Assembly (NCBI GenBank): GCA_021155855.1
Contig: JAJNAZ010000001.1
Span: forward strand, 248,001 to 312,000
Direction: 5' to 3'
DNA: 64,000 nt
Source of the DNA: Solirubrobacterales bacterium
Lineage (GTDB): Bacteria; Actinomycetota; Thermoleophilia; Solirubrobacterales; 70-9
The notes under the pieces are model-generated. The model had not been told where the DNA came from, ran no database searches, and was given only the letters and a program-made list of their open reading frames with translations. The position numbers were made by a program, and so were the translations under genes. Below, piece after piece: positions 9,866 through 21,027 of this stretch (its first letter is position 1; the number at the start of each line of letters is the position of its first letter).

Positions 9866-10375
9866 TCAGAGCGCGCCCACGCGCTGCACCTGCTCCCCCT
9901 CACCGAGCCGATCCAGGGCCTCGCGCAACACCGTCCCGTCGGGCAGTCGCAGCCCCGACTCGAGCTCCAACAGCGGCACGAGCACGAAGCGCCGGGCCGC
10001 CACCTGCGGGTGCGGCAGCGTCAGGCGCTCGGTCTGCAGCTCCAGGTCGCCGAGCAGCAAGAGGTCGACATCGAGCGGCCGGGGCCCGTGGCGCGGCCCA
10101 CCCATCATCCGCCCCTGCTCGACCTCGACTGCCTTGCAGAGATCGAGCAGCGCCTCGGGCTCGAGCGTCGTCGCCACCCGCGCAGCGGCGTTGAGAAAGT
10201 CGGGCTGGTCGAGGATCTCGCCCACCGGCTCGGTCTCGTACACCGACGAAAGCGACTGCACCTCCACCCCGTGCTCGCCAAGCAGCTCGACCGCCGCACG
10301 CAGATGGCCGAGCCGGTCGCCGACATTGGAGCCGAGGCCGAGGAAGCCAATCCGCGACACCTCCTCGGTGGTCAC
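9866..10375 (-). CDS. folK: 2-amino-4-hydroxy-6-hydroxymethyldihydropteridine pyrophosphokinase
   Basis: FolK transfers pyrophosphate from ATP to 6-hydroxymethyl-dihydropterin in folate synthesis. The 169-residue product has the family features LGSNVGDR near the N-terminus, YETEPVG, and the Mg/ATP-binding GPRPLDVDLLLLGD segment. The GTG start overlaps the folB stop in a GTGA. The folB-folK pair follows folP on the same strand, giving a compact folate operon. The 142 bases to coaX show no gene. Confidence 0.95.
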   Translation of the reverse strand: MTTEEVSRIGFLGLGSNVGDRLGHLRAAVELLGEHGVEVQSLSSVYETEPVGEILDQPDFLNAAARVATTLEPEALLDLCKAVEVEQGRMMGGPRHGPRPLDVDLLLLGDLELQTERLTLPHPQVAARRFVLVPLLELESGLRLPDGTVLREALDRLGEGEQVQRVGAL

Positions 10376-10806
10376 TCGGCCTCCCCGCGCCCGGCCTCCT
10401 CATCCTCGTCCTCCTCGGGGGGGCGGCTGCGGACGACCTCGACCGCGACCTCCTCGATCGCGAGTGGGATCGGCGGCTCGGGCTTCGCGGCGCGGACCCG
10501 CACCGAGTCGGAGCCGAAGCGTTCCATCAGGCGCTCGGCGATCACGTGTCCGAGCCGCTCGAGCGTCCGATAGCTGCGCTCGGTCGCGGCGAGGGCGACG
10601 ATGTCGGCGACCTCGGCGTAGTCGATCGTGTCCTCGAGCCGGTCGGTGAGCACCGCGTCACAGTCGGGGACGTCGAAGCCGACGTCGATCACGAGCCGCT
10701 GGCCGACCTCCTGCTCGGCGTCGGTGACGCCATGGCGGGTGTAGATCGAGAGACCGTGGAGCTCGACATCGACGGAGGACTCGGCGCCATCGGAGTGACC
10801 TTCCAC
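10372..10806 (-). CDS. folB: Dihydroneopterin aldolase
   Basis: FolB cleaves dihydroneopterin to 6-hydroxymethyl-dihydropterin and glycolaldehyde. The core (about 10-120) shows GLSIYTRHGVTDAEQEVGQ, the tyrosine/glutamate region DTIDYAEVAD, and the conserved lysine in AAKPEPPIP. At 144 residues it is longer than the usual 120 because of an acidic C-terminal tail (PPEEDEDEEAGRGEAE). The start is GTG, 34 bases after the folP stop, and the stop overlaps folK. Confidence 0.95.
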   Translation of the reverse strand: MEGHSDGAESSVDVELHGLSIYTRHGVTDAEQEVGQRLVIDVGFDVPDCDAVLTDRLEDTIDYAEVADIVALAATERSYRTLERLGHVIAERLMERFGSDSVRVRAAKPEPPIPLAIEEVAVEVVRSRPPEEDEDEEAGRGEAE

Positions 10807-10840
10807 GGCGCGATCCTAGTTGGATCGGGGGTGAGCTTGG

Positions 10841-11674
10841 TCACTCGGCGACCGCGTCCCCGCGGCGCCATTCGCGGCGCCCGAGGATCGTTTCGGCGAC
10901 GTCGAGCGCCTGGCGGACGGCGAGCACGTCGTGGACCCGGAGGACATCGGCCCCGGAGGCGAGGGCGAGCACGTTCGATGCCACGGTGCCGCCGAGCCGC
11001 TCGCCGACTTGGCGCCCGGTGAGCGCCCCGAGGAACCGCTTGCGTGAGGTGCCGACGACGATCGGCCGCCCCAGCGCGCGCAGCTCCCCGAGCCGTCGCA
11101 ACAGCTCGATGTTGTGCTCGACCGTCTTCCCGAAGCCGATCCCCGGATCGACCCAGATCCGTCCCTCCGCGATCCCGGCGGCGAGCGCCGCCTCGATCCG
11201 CCCGGCGAGGAACGCCCGTACCTCCTCGACCACGTCATCGTAGGTCGGGTTGTCCTGCATCGTGCGCGGGCTGCCGAGCATGTGCATCAAGACCAGTTCG
11301 CAGCCGCGCTCGGCGCAGAGGCCGGCGATCTCGGGGTCGGCGCGTAGCGCGGTGACGTCGTTGACGATCGAAGCCCCGGCGTCGAGCGCCGCTCGCGCCA
11401 CCTCTGCCTTGGAGGTGTCAATCGAGACCGGGACCCCGGGACCATCGGCCGCGGCCAGTGACTCGACCACCGGGGCGGTGCGCTCGAGCTCGACCCGCTC
11501 CGAAACCGCGTTCGCCCCGGGCCGGGTGGACTCGCCGCCGACGTCGAGCACTGCAGCCCCGTCGGCCGCGAGCTCGCGCCCGTGGGCGATCGCCCGCTCG
11601 GGCTCGAGGAACTGCCCGCCATCGGAGAACGAGTCGGGGGTGACGTTGACGATGCCCATGACCCGCGCCGTCAT
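10841..11674 (-). CDS. folP: Dihydropteroate synthase
   Basis: FolP condenses the pterin pyrophosphate with p-aminobenzoate and is the sulfonamide target. The 277-residue TIM barrel carries GIVNVTPDSFSDGG at 7-20, DVGGESTRPGA, DTSKAEVAR and the C-terminal RVHDV segment. It is the first gene of folP-folB-folK. The 126-base gap to ftsH upstream contains the second copy of the 70-bp repeat, which may shape expression of this operon. Confidence 0.96.
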   Translation of the reverse strand: MTARVMGIVNVTPDSFSDGGQFLEPERAIAHGRELAADGAAVLDVGGESTRPGANAVSERVELERTAPVVESLAAADGPGVPVSIDTSKAEVARAALDAGASIVNDVTALRADPEIAGLCAERGCELVLMHMLGSPRTMQDNPTYDDVVEEVRAFLAGRIEAALAAGIAEGRIWVDPGIGFGKTVEHNIELLRRLGELRALGRPIVVGTSRKRFLGALTGRQVGERLGGTVASNVLALASGADVLRVHDVLAVRQALDVAETILGRREWRRGDAVAE

Positions 11675-11720
11675 CGTTCCAACACCGGACGAGTATCGCG
11701 CAGCGCCTGGGCCGAGCGAA

Positions 11721-11789
11721 GCGTTTGTTTCGCTGAGCGAAACATCGAGCGGGGTCGGGCAGCTCGTCGGGTGCGGTACGTACGATCGC
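11721..11789 (-). repeat. 70-bp dispersed repeat with GTTTCGCTNAGCGAAAC palindrome, copy 2
   Basis: This is the partner of 2649-2718 in reverse orientation, lying between ftsH and folP. The palindrome is at 11727-11743 with G instead of C at its centre, and the CGTACGTACGATCG end is conserved. Relative to the downstream minus-strand gene, the two copies point opposite ways, so they are not simply a shared promoter in the same position. Confidence 0.85.
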
Positions 11790-11800
11790 GCCGGAAGGTC

Positions 11801-13777
<1,977 letters not shown>

Positions 13778-13788
13778 GGGTGAACAAA

Positions 13789-13804
13789 GGGGGTTCGTTC
13801 CCCC
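13789..13804 (-). terminator. Small GC hairpin followed by a T-rich stretch, upstream of ftsH
   Basis: On the minus strand five G pair with five C around an AACGAA loop, followed by TTTGTT, directly before the ftsH ribosome site. It could be a weak terminator or attenuator between hpt and ftsH, or a translational hairpin. The stem is short, so the call is tentative. Confidence 0.3.
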
Positions 13805-13855
13805 GCTCGGGCTTGGATCAGCGTACCAGGGGCCATAAACCCGGCCTGAAGCGAA

Positions 13856-14383
13856 TTACTCCTGCAACGCGGCCACGAAGCGGAGGTTGCGGTACCGCTG
13901 TCTGTGGTCGAGCCCGTAGCCGATCGCGAACCGGTTCGGGATCTCGAAGCCGACGTAGCGGATCGGCAGGTCGACCCGGCGACGCTCGGGCTTGGTCAGC
14001 AGCGCGCAGACCTCGAGCGAGCGCGGGTTTCGCGCCCCGAGGTTCTTGAGCAGGTAATGCAGCGTCAGCCCCGAGTCGACGATGTCCTCGACCAAGAGCA
14101 CGTCGCGGCCCTCGATCGAAGCATCGAGGTCCTTGAGGATGCGCACGACTCCCGAGGAATCGGTCGAGGACCCGTAGCTCGAAACGGCCATGAAGTCGAT
14201 CTCGCAGGGAACCTCGAGCTCGCGCAGGAGGTCGGCGAGAAACAGGACCGCTCCCTTGAGCACCCCGATCATCACCAGGTCCCTGCCGGCGTAGTCGCGG
14301 TTGATCTCGGCGCCGAGCTCGCCGACGCGCCGCTCGAGATCGTCCGCCGAGACCAGGATCTCGCCGATCGCGGGGTCCTTCAC
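13856..14383 (-). CDS. hpt: Hypoxanthine phosphoribosyltransferase
   Basis: The enzyme salvages hypoxanthine and guanine to IMP and GMP using PRPP. The 175-residue product has the PRPP-binding loop VEDIVDSGLT at 98-107 and the flexible-loop region VSSYGSSTDSSG near 68-78. The start is GTG. It lies between tilS and ftsH on the same strand, the conserved tilS-hpt-ftsH order of Gram-positive bacteria. Confidence 0.96.
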   Translation of the reverse strand: MKDPAIGEILVSADDLERRVGELGAEINRDYAGRDLVMIGVLKGAVLFLADLLRELEVPCEIDFMAVSSYGSSTDSSGVVRILKDLDASIEGRDVLLVEDIVDSGLTLHYLLKNLGARNPRSLEVCALLTKPERRRVDLPIRYVGFEIPNRFAIGYGLDHRQRYRNLRFVAALQE

Positions 14384-14432
14384 GCCCGGCAGCCTAGACC
14401 GCGCGAGAGCGGAGGACGTGGCGGGAGTTGAG

Positions 14433-15785
14433 TTATTCCACCGCGCGTGCGGTCAGCACCGCGACCCGCTCGGTGCCGGGATCGAGCCGGAAGCGCTCGG
14501 AGACGGCGACGCCGGCCACCCACGCGATCTCGCCGTCGACGGTGATCACGGGCAGGGCGTGGCGCAGCGAGCGTGGGACCGCACGGTCGGTGAACAGGTC
14601 CTGGAGCGTCTTCGTACCGCTCATGCCCAGTGGCCGGATGCGATCGCCGGGGCGCCACGTGCGTACCTCGATCCGGCCCACGAGCGCCTCGGCGTCGAGG
14701 GTGGCGAGGTCCGGCCCCGCGGGGTCCATCGGCCCTGGATGGAGCTCGGCTCGCACCTCCCAGCCTCCGATCCGCGCCCGACCGGGGAGCCCCAGCGCGA
14801 CCGGCTCGGGTGCCGCGTCCTGCTCCGAGGTGCGGAAGCGGATGAAGCCCGATTCGCAGCTCGCCGCCAGCCCGAGGCCGAGCTCGACCTCGCCCCCCTC
14901 CGGCGTGCCGGCGAGGCGCAGGATCTCGGCGGCGCGCGCACGGCCCAGCACTACGGGGCGCCCGGAGGCCCGTTCGGCGAGCGCTCGCAGCGCGAGCCTT
15001 TGCAGCCCGGGCTCGAAGGCCTCCAGCGCCTCGGCGGCGATCGCGACGGCGCCGGCGTCGGCGCCGGCGTCGGCGAGCGCCTCGAGTACCACGCGATCGA
15101 GCAGCTGCGCCTCCTCGGCGAGCTCGGCGCGGGTCTCGGCGATGTTGCGGACCGCGGCCGGGTTGAGCTCGGTGAGCACCGGCAACAGCCCGGCGCGAAT
15201 CCGATTGCGGGCGAAGGCGGGATCGTCGTTGCTCGCGTCGTCGGCGAACGGCAGCCCGGCCGCGAGGGCGAGCTCGCGCGTGCGCTCGCGCTCGAGCGCC
15301 AGCAGCGGCCGCACCACCCGCCCGCTGCGCGGCGCCAGCCCGAGCAGCGCCCGGCTCCCCGGCGAGGTAGCGAGCCGGTACAGCAGCGTCTCGGCGACGT
15401 CGGTGCGCGTCTGACCGGTGGCGATCAGATCGGCGCCGGCGCGATCGCGAAGGCGCTCGGCGGCGTCGTAGCGGATCGCGCGCGCGGCCGCCTGGAGATT
15501 GCCCTTCAGCGGTCCCTGGGGGCGCTCGATGTGGAGGTCGATCCGCAGCGCCGCACAGAGACGGCGGCAGGTCGACATGTCGTCGTCGGCCTCTGGACGG
15601 AGGCCGTAGTTCACGTGCAGGGCATGGACCGCGCCGGCGCCCAGAGCATTCGCGAGCCCCGCCGCGGCGCAGGCCGAGTCGGGGCCGCCGGAGACCATCA
15701 CCACGGCGGTCGTGCTGCCTCCGAGCAGGCCGCTTGACCGAACGACATCGGCGAGCTCGGTGAGCGCCTCCTCTTTGTTGCCCAC
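14433..15785 (-). CDS. tilS: tRNA(Ile)-lysidine synthase
   Basis: TilS converts C34 of the tRNA-Ile CAU anticodon to lysidine. The PP-loop motif SGGPDS is at residues 32-37 with the GTG start at 15785, giving 450 residues. HVNYGLR, ATGQTRTDVAETLLYRL and the C-terminal TilS domain (about 350-440, with WRPGDRIRPLGMSG) follow. The start is uncertain: the open frame runs on far upstream without a stop, but those residues are a shadow of the next gene. GTG 15785 gives the spacing to the PP-loop seen in homologues. Confidence 0.93.
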   Translation of the reverse strand: MGNKEEALTELADVVRSSGLLGGSTTAVVMVSGGPDSACAAAGLANALGAGAVHALHVNYGLRPEADDDMSTCRRLCAALRIDLHIERPQGPLKGNLQAAARAIRYDAAERLRDRAGADLIATGQTRTDVAETLLYRLATSPGSRALLGLAPRSGRVVRPLLALERERTRELALAAGLPFADDASNDDPAFARNRIRAGLLPVLTELNPAAVRNIAETRAELAEEAQLLDRVVLEALADAGADAGAVAIAAEALEAFEPGLQRLALRALAERASGRPVVLGRARAAEILRLAGTPEGGEVELGLGLAASCESGFIRFRTSEQDAAPEPVALGLPGRARIGGWEVRAELHPGPMDPAGPDLATLDAEALVGRIEVRTWRPGDRIRPLGMSGTKTLQDLFTDRAVPRSLRHALPVITVDGEIAWVAGVAVSERFRLDPGTERVAVLTARAVE

Positions 15786-15832
15786 GAAGCCGATCTTACG
15801 CTCGGCCCGGGCGGATTCCTGCTCCTGACAGG

Positions 15833-17035
15833 CTACGTGCGGTCCTCGGGCTCCCGCGCGTGGGCGACCAAGAGCTCGGCGGGCTCCGGGAAGCCCTTCA
15901 GCTCGACCCGGCCGATCGGGTCGAACTCGAGGTAGCCGGAGCCGCCGATCGCGTCGGCGACGGCGGTGGTCACCATCACCTCGCCGCCGAGGGCCCGGGC
16001 GACGACGCGGTGGGTGAGGTTGACGTCGGTGCCGAAGTAGTCGCCGTCGCGGTAGACCGCGCGGCCGAAGTGGATGCCCACGCGCGGCTGAGGGCGCTCC
16101 TTGAACAGGGTCAAGAAGCCGACCGCCCACTCGGTCAGCGTCACCGGGTCGGGTGAGACGATCATCACCTCGTCGCCGATCGTTTTCACGACAAGCGCCT
16201 CCGCGGGGAGCGTCGCCTCGACCGTCTCGATGAAGCGCTCGATCAGGTCGAGCGCCTCCTCGTCGCCCTCCTCCTCGGTGTAGCGGACAAAGCCGGTGAG
16301 GTCGACGAAGCAGAACGCCATCTGAACGCGGCCCATCTGCCGCATGCCGCCGAAGTCGACCTCCATGTGGCCGACGACATCCTGCTCGATGTAGAAGCGC
16401 AGGTAGCGTTCGTGGATGTACTGCATCAGGGGCGAGGTCAGGGGCAGCAGGTCGCGCGCCAGCCCCTCCATCTCCTCCGCCATCTCGAGCGCGTCGACCC
16501 CTTGGCGGATCAGCGGCTCGTGGACGTAGAGGTGGAAGAGCCTCACCTCCGCCTCGGCGATCTTGCGGATCGACTGCGCGTAGACGCGCACCAGTTGCAG
16601 CAGTGCGACCAGCGGGAACCCGGCTCCGAGGACCGCGCCCATGCTCTCGATCGCGTTCACGTCCTGTTCGTTGAGCGTCCCCTCGAGGGCCGTCGGCGTG
16701 CCGAGCAGAGTCATCACCCGCTCGATCAGCTCCTCCTCGAGCCCGGTTTGCGCGGCGGCCTCGGCGCGACCGATGGGGCGCTCGCGGGCGCCCGGGATCA
16801 GGTCCTCGACATATCCGAACGCGAGCCTGCCGTCGCGAACCGCGCGGCGCAGGTCCTCGAGCGAGTGGCCGCGCTCGCGCATTCGCGCCACCACCCGCGC
16901 CTGCGCCGCGGCGGCAGTCGTCCAGCGCCCGTCCCGGACCGGGATCACCCGCGCCCCCGCCCAGCGCTTCAGCGTCGACGCCGAGACGCCCGAGATCCGA
17001 GCCGCCTCGGTGAGCGAGATCACATCCTCCGCCAC
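15833..17035 (-). CDS. Class III adenylate/guanylate cyclase with N-terminal MerR-type HTH
   Basis: The product (400 residues from GTG 17035) begins with a MerR-type helix-turn-helix (about 5-35, SLTEAARISGVSASTLKRW). A helical regulatory region (about 85-225) and a class III cyclase domain (about 240-390) follow. The catalytic set is complete in this numbering: metal aspartates D245 and D288, purine-specifying K284 with T336/D337, and transition-state N339 and R343. It is predicted soluble and should make a cyclic nucleotide. A TTG at 17068 is an alternative start. A TACGAT box just upstream of the GTG would give a leaderless transcript. The effector sensed by the HTH module is unknown. Confidence 0.85.
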   Translation of the reverse strand: MAEDVISLTEAARISGVSASTLKRWAGARVIPVRDGRWTTAAAAQARVVARMRERGHSLEDLRRAVRDGRLAFGYVEDLIPGARERPIGRAEAAAQTGLEEELIERVMTLLGTPTALEGTLNEQDVNAIESMGAVLGAGFPLVALLQLVRVYAQSIRKIAEAEVRLFHLYVHEPLIRQGVDALEMAEEMEGLARDLLPLTSPLMQYIHERYLRFYIEQDVVGHMEVDFGGMRQMGRVQMAFCFVDLTGFVRYTEEEGDEEALDLIERFIETVEATLPAEALVVKTIGDEVMIVSPDPVTLTEWAVGFLTLFKERPQPRVGIHFGRAVYRDGDYFGTDVNLTHRVVARALGGEVMVTTAVADAIGGSGYLEFDPIGRVELKGFPEPAELLVAHAREPEDRT

Positions 17036-17091
17036 CGCCCGATCGTATTGGGACCAGCTCGCCCGCAATAGGGACGGAGTCCCGGGTTACC

Positions 17092-17121
17092 CGCCCACGA
17101 CCTGCCCGCCCACGACCTGCC
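17092..17121. repeat. Direct tandem repeat, 15-bp unit, two copies
   Basis: The unit CGCCCACGACCTGCC occurs twice without a gap at 17092-17106 and 17107-17121. It is non-coding. Confidence 0.9.
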
Positions 17122-17160
17122 TTCCCCGAACAGCACGCGACCCGCCGAGACCGGACGCGA

Positions 17161-17213
17161 AGCGGAGGATCTCGGCGGAGGTGTTGCAAGCGGAGGATCT
17201 CGGCGGAGGTGTT
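17161..17213. repeat. Tandem repeat, 25-bp unit at 28-bp period, two copies
   Basis: A 25-base unit beginning AGCGGAGGATCTCGGCGG occurs at 17161-17185 and again, identical, at 17189-17213, separated by GCA. Two copies only, non-coding. Confidence 0.9.
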
Positions 17214-17413
17214 CGACCGAGGCAACGGGGCCGCTGGGGCCCCGTCACCGGTGCGGGCGTCACGGCCCGCGTCGTTCGGCCTTCGACGCCGGGGGCGCCT
17301 CGCGGACCTCGCCGTTCGTGCCCCAGTCGCCGGAGGGCCGCCGAGCAGCGAGGGCCACTGCTGGCCTGTTGCCAACTCTCTGTCGCGGAGGCTACGCCGA
17401 CTGGCGGCGAAGG

Positions 17414-17878
17414 TCAAACGCGAAGCGCCGGGTGGCGAGCCTCGACGACCCGTCGGTAGGGCTCGCAGATCAGCCGAGCCGCCGGCAGGTACAGAAGCGC
17501 GGTTCGCGACTCGCCCCGAACCCGGACCTGTCCCCGGGCGATCGCGATCGCGAGGCTCTCGCGCCCCTGGAGATAGCGGTTGGCGACCGCGGCTTCCATC
17601 TCGAGCACGAGCTTCGGCGTCCACCCGAGCTCGTCGCCGAACGACCACACCAGGTGGGGCTCCTCCTCGCCGGCGGCGACGTTCAACGCCAGGTCGCAGT
17701 CCGCGAACACGAACCGCATCCGCAGCTTCGTCGCCCCGATCAGCGGCCCGATGCGCTCATCGGCGGCGGCCGACTCGAGCGCCTCGTCGAGCGCGGTGCG
17801 AAACTCGGACTCGCGCACGCCGTCGCTCGCTCCCGGCTCCCTCGTCGCCGTGGTCGCGGTCGCCGCCATCGGCCGCAT
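17414..17878 (-). CDS. SCP2 sterol-transfer-like protein
   Basis: The 154-residue product looks like a single SCP2-type lipid-binding domain. Residues 45-145 have the order expected for that fold: RMRFVFADCDLALNV, VWSFGDELGWTPKLVLEMEA, AVANRYLQGRESLAIAIARG and LLYLPAARLICEPYR. Such domains bind acyl chains or sterol-like lipids and do not catalyse chemistry themselves. It is the last gene of a minus-strand set with an acyltransferase 40 bases upstream, suggesting a role in lipid handling. Start ATG 17878; a second ATG at 17869 is possible. The family call rests on pattern reading. Confidence 0.65.
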   Translation of the reverse strand: MRPMAATATTATREPGASDGVRESEFRTALDEALESAAADERIGPLIGATKLRMRFVFADCDLALNVAAGEEEPHLVWSFGDELGWTPKLVLEMEAAVANRYLQGRESLAIAIARGQVRVRGESRTALLYLPAARLICEPYRRVVEARHPALRV

Positions 17879-17918
17879 CGTATCCGCCCATGTGACCTAC
17901 GTGACATGGGTCGCGCCT

Positions 17919-18874
<956 letters not shown>

Positions 18875-18878
<4 letters not shown>

Positions 18879-19897
18879 CCATCGATCCCGGTGAGGCGAG
18901 CGGCGAGCGTGCCCGGGTGCAGGTCAGGCCCCAGCCGCGTGCGCCGGCTCTTCGCGGCCAGGTCGCGAACCGCCGCGTCGGCGTCGTAGCGCGGCTCGAA
19001 GCCGATCTCCTCGCGCAGCCGGCGGTTGTCGACCCCGCGCCCGTAGCGCAGGAAACGGATGCCGTCGCCGAGCAGCCCGCCGGCGCCGAGCCACCGGCGG
19101 TTGAGCTGCTCGATCGCCGGGCCGAAGAGCGGGGGCGGGACCGGCACCGCGGGCCGGCCGCAGAGGCGCAGGATGCGGCTGAGCGAGATCGAGCCGTTCG
19201 GGGCGACGTTGACCGCCCCGCGGACGGGGGTTCGCACCGCCGCCGCCAGCGCGCCGGTCGCATCGTCGGCATGCAGCAGCTGTAGCCGGGGGTCGAACCC
19301 GAGCTGGACCGGGACGACGGGGAGCGTCAGATAGCGAACGAGGGGCGAGTCGAGGCCGGCGCCGATCTCGGGCTGGTAGCGCAGCATGCAGCAGACGAGG
19401 TCCGGCCGCCGGCGGGCGAAGTTCTCGAAGTACTGCTCGAGCTCGGAGATGTCGCGCTGGAAGCGGGTTCGGAGTGGCGCCCGGCGCGCCAGCTCCTCGG
19501 TGAAGAAGTACGGCGATGGCCCCTCGCAGCCGTAGATCGCCGCGGAGCCGCGAACGATCACCTGGCGCACCGTGTCGATCCGCTCGCAGGCGGCGAGCAG
19601 CTGGAGCGTCCCGACCACGTTGATCTCATGCAGGGCGCTCGAAGACCGTTCCCGCTCCGGGTACCAAAGGATCCCGCAGTGAACCACCGTGTCGACGCCG
19701 GTGGTCGGCAACAGGCGCGCCAGCATCGGGCTGCGGATGTCCGCCTCGATGAACTCTGTGCGCTCGAGCTCTGCCGTGGGCGGGCGGCTGTCGATGCCGG
19801 CGATGTAATCGACCGCCGGATCGCGCTCGAGCCGGCGCGCGAGCTCCGTCCCCCAGAAGCTCGAGATCCCCGTGATCGCCAGCCGGCAACCGCTCAT
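18875..19897 (-). CDS. NAD-dependent epimerase/dehydratase family protein (extended SDR)
   Basis: The 340-residue product has an extended-SDR Rossmann fold with a TGISSFWG nucleotide-binding loop at 9-16, the acidic D34 after strand 2 (AGIDSR), and VVRGSAAIYG-type strand 5. I do not see the catalytic YxxxK pair at the usual place (the segment reads FQRDISELEQYF), so catalysis may be lost or altered. ATG 19897 was chosen because it starts the Rossmann strand and lies one base after the upstream stop. Operon partners are the coiled-coil protein before and the acyltransferase after. The role is probably in lipid or envelope chemistry, by context only. Confidence 0.8.
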
Positions 19898-19898
19898 C

Positions 19899-20276
19899 CT
19901 AACCCTCAGCTTCAGGCTTAGACCGCGATCCCCCTTCGCCCTCGGCCTCGGCTCGAGACTCGGCGAGTCGCCGTTCGAGCTCGGCCAGGCGGCGCTCGAG
20001 CTGCTCCAGCCGGCGGCCGACCCCCCCGGTGGCCTCCTGCCCGCGCCGCGCCAGCTCGGCGCCCGCCTCCTGTCCGCGCCGGGCAAGCTCGCCGCGGGCG
20101 TCGCGCCCGCGGCGCGCGACCTCATCGACGAGATCGGCGGCGCGGTCGGCGGTCGTTGACGCCGAGCCGGCGGTCGCGCGCATCGTTCGCTCGACCGCGG
20201 CCCGCACGGCGTCGGCGACGCCGCCCTCGGGCGTGCCCTGGTCCTGCTCACGCGGTGTCCGCGGCGGTTCGCTCAT
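19899..20276 (-). CDS. Small Ala/Arg/Glu-rich coiled-coil protein
   Basis: The 125-residue product, starting at ATG 20276, is soluble and almost entirely helical. It has near-repeats of RRGQEAGAELA and RRGQEATGGVG (residues 60-90) followed by a heptad coiled coil LEQLERRLAELERRLAESR. The pattern resembles phasin-like or apolipoprotein-like amphipathic helices that coat lipid surfaces, which would suit the lipid-type operon it heads, but I cannot name the family. Its stop is one base before the SDR start. A similar protein is encoded at 20991-21350. Confidence 0.65.
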   Translation of the reverse strand: MSEPPRTPREQDQGTPEGGVADAVRAAVERTMRATAGSASTTADRAADLVDEVARRGRDARGELARRGQEAGAELARRGQEATGGVGRRLEQLERRLAELERRLAESRAEAEGEGGSRSKPEAEG

Positions 20277-20304
20277 CGCCTGTGGGGAGCATAATCCGCG
20301 GCCC

Positions 20305-21027
20305 TTGACCGGCCACCTGCGCCCCACCGCGGCGATCGCCGCCGACGTACTACTCCCGGGGGATCCCGGGCTGGCGCTGACGCTGGCGCAGGAGCTGCTC
20401 GACAAGCCGCGGATGGCGAACCACAGCCACGGGCTCTGGGGGTACTCGGGGCGCACCGCCGCCGGCCGCGAGCTGACGATCCAGGCGACCGGCATCGGCG
20501 GCCCGAGCGCCGCGGTGGTCGTGGCCGAGCTCGCCGCTCACGGGGCGCGCCGGGCGATCCGGATCGGAACCTGCTCGGCCCTCGATCCCGCGCTCGCCGC
20601 CGGCGATCCCGTCGTGGCAGGCGCGACGCTGCCCGCCGACGGCGCCAGCCGAGCGCTGTCGGACCACCCGCCCCCGCCCGACCCGGCCCTGACCACGGCG
20701 CGCGCGAGCGCCACAGGGGCCCCGCGGGTGACCACGGCCAGCTCGGACCTCTTCCACGATCCGGACCGCCCCCGGCGCCGCCGTGGCTGGCTCGACCAAG
20801 GGGCGGCGGTCACCGACCTCGAATCCGCGGCGGTGCTCGCGGTCTCCGACCGGCTCGGGCTCGTCGCCGCCGCCGCGCTCGTGGTCGCCGAAACGGCGAA
20901 CGGCGAGCACGACGAGGCGGCGACCGAGCTCGGCCTGCTGCACCTGGGCCGGGCCGGCACGGACGCCCTCGCCGCGGAGCCGAGCGCGGCTCAGCCGGCG
21001 GCGTCGGAGAAGTCCAGCTTGCTCTGA
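20305..21027 (+). CDS. Nucleoside phosphorylase family protein (PNP/UDP type)
   Basis: The product (240 residues from a TTG start at 20305) fits the phosphorylase-I fold that cleaves purine or pyrimidine nucleosides with phosphate. It has the phosphate-loop LLPGDPGLALTLAQ near 14, GIGGPSAAVVVAELAAHGA, IRIGTCSAL near 90, and TDLESAAVLAV, where the glutamate corresponds to the ribose-binding MEAA region. Upstream is a divergent gene only 28 bases away, so its promoter must overlap that gene. The 3' end overlaps a convergent gene by 37 bases. Substrate preference cannot be read. Confidence 0.85.
   Translation: MTGHLRPTAAIAADVLLPGDPGLALTLAQELLDKPRMANHSHGLWGYSGRTAAGRELTIQATGIGGPSAAVVVAELAAHGARRAIRIGTCSALDPALAAGDPVVAGATLPADGASRALSDHPPPPDPALTTARASATGAPRVTTASSDLFHDPDRPRRRRGWLDQGAAVTDLESAAVLAVSDRLGLVAAAALVVAETANGEHDEAATELGLLHLGRAGTDALAAEPSAAQPAASEKSSLL

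Larger units (their letters stand above)
17036..17413. other. Non-coding gap with short tandem repeats
   Basis: About 345-380 bases between the cyclase and the SCP2-like gene show no plausible gene in either strand. The stretch holds two small tandem duplications and several GC inverted stretches. Both flanking genes are on the minus strand, so it contains the cyclase promoter at its upper left and the end of the lipid operon at its right. Confidence 0.6.

Noticed and set aside
17161-17213. A CRISPR-like repeat.
   Set aside because: Only two units with a 3-base spacer and no cas genes nearby.
14433-17648. A 1071-residue frame that looks like a TilS fusion.
   Set aside because: Only the last 450 residues are TilS; the earlier part overlaps the cyclase gene in another frame and has no conserved pattern.
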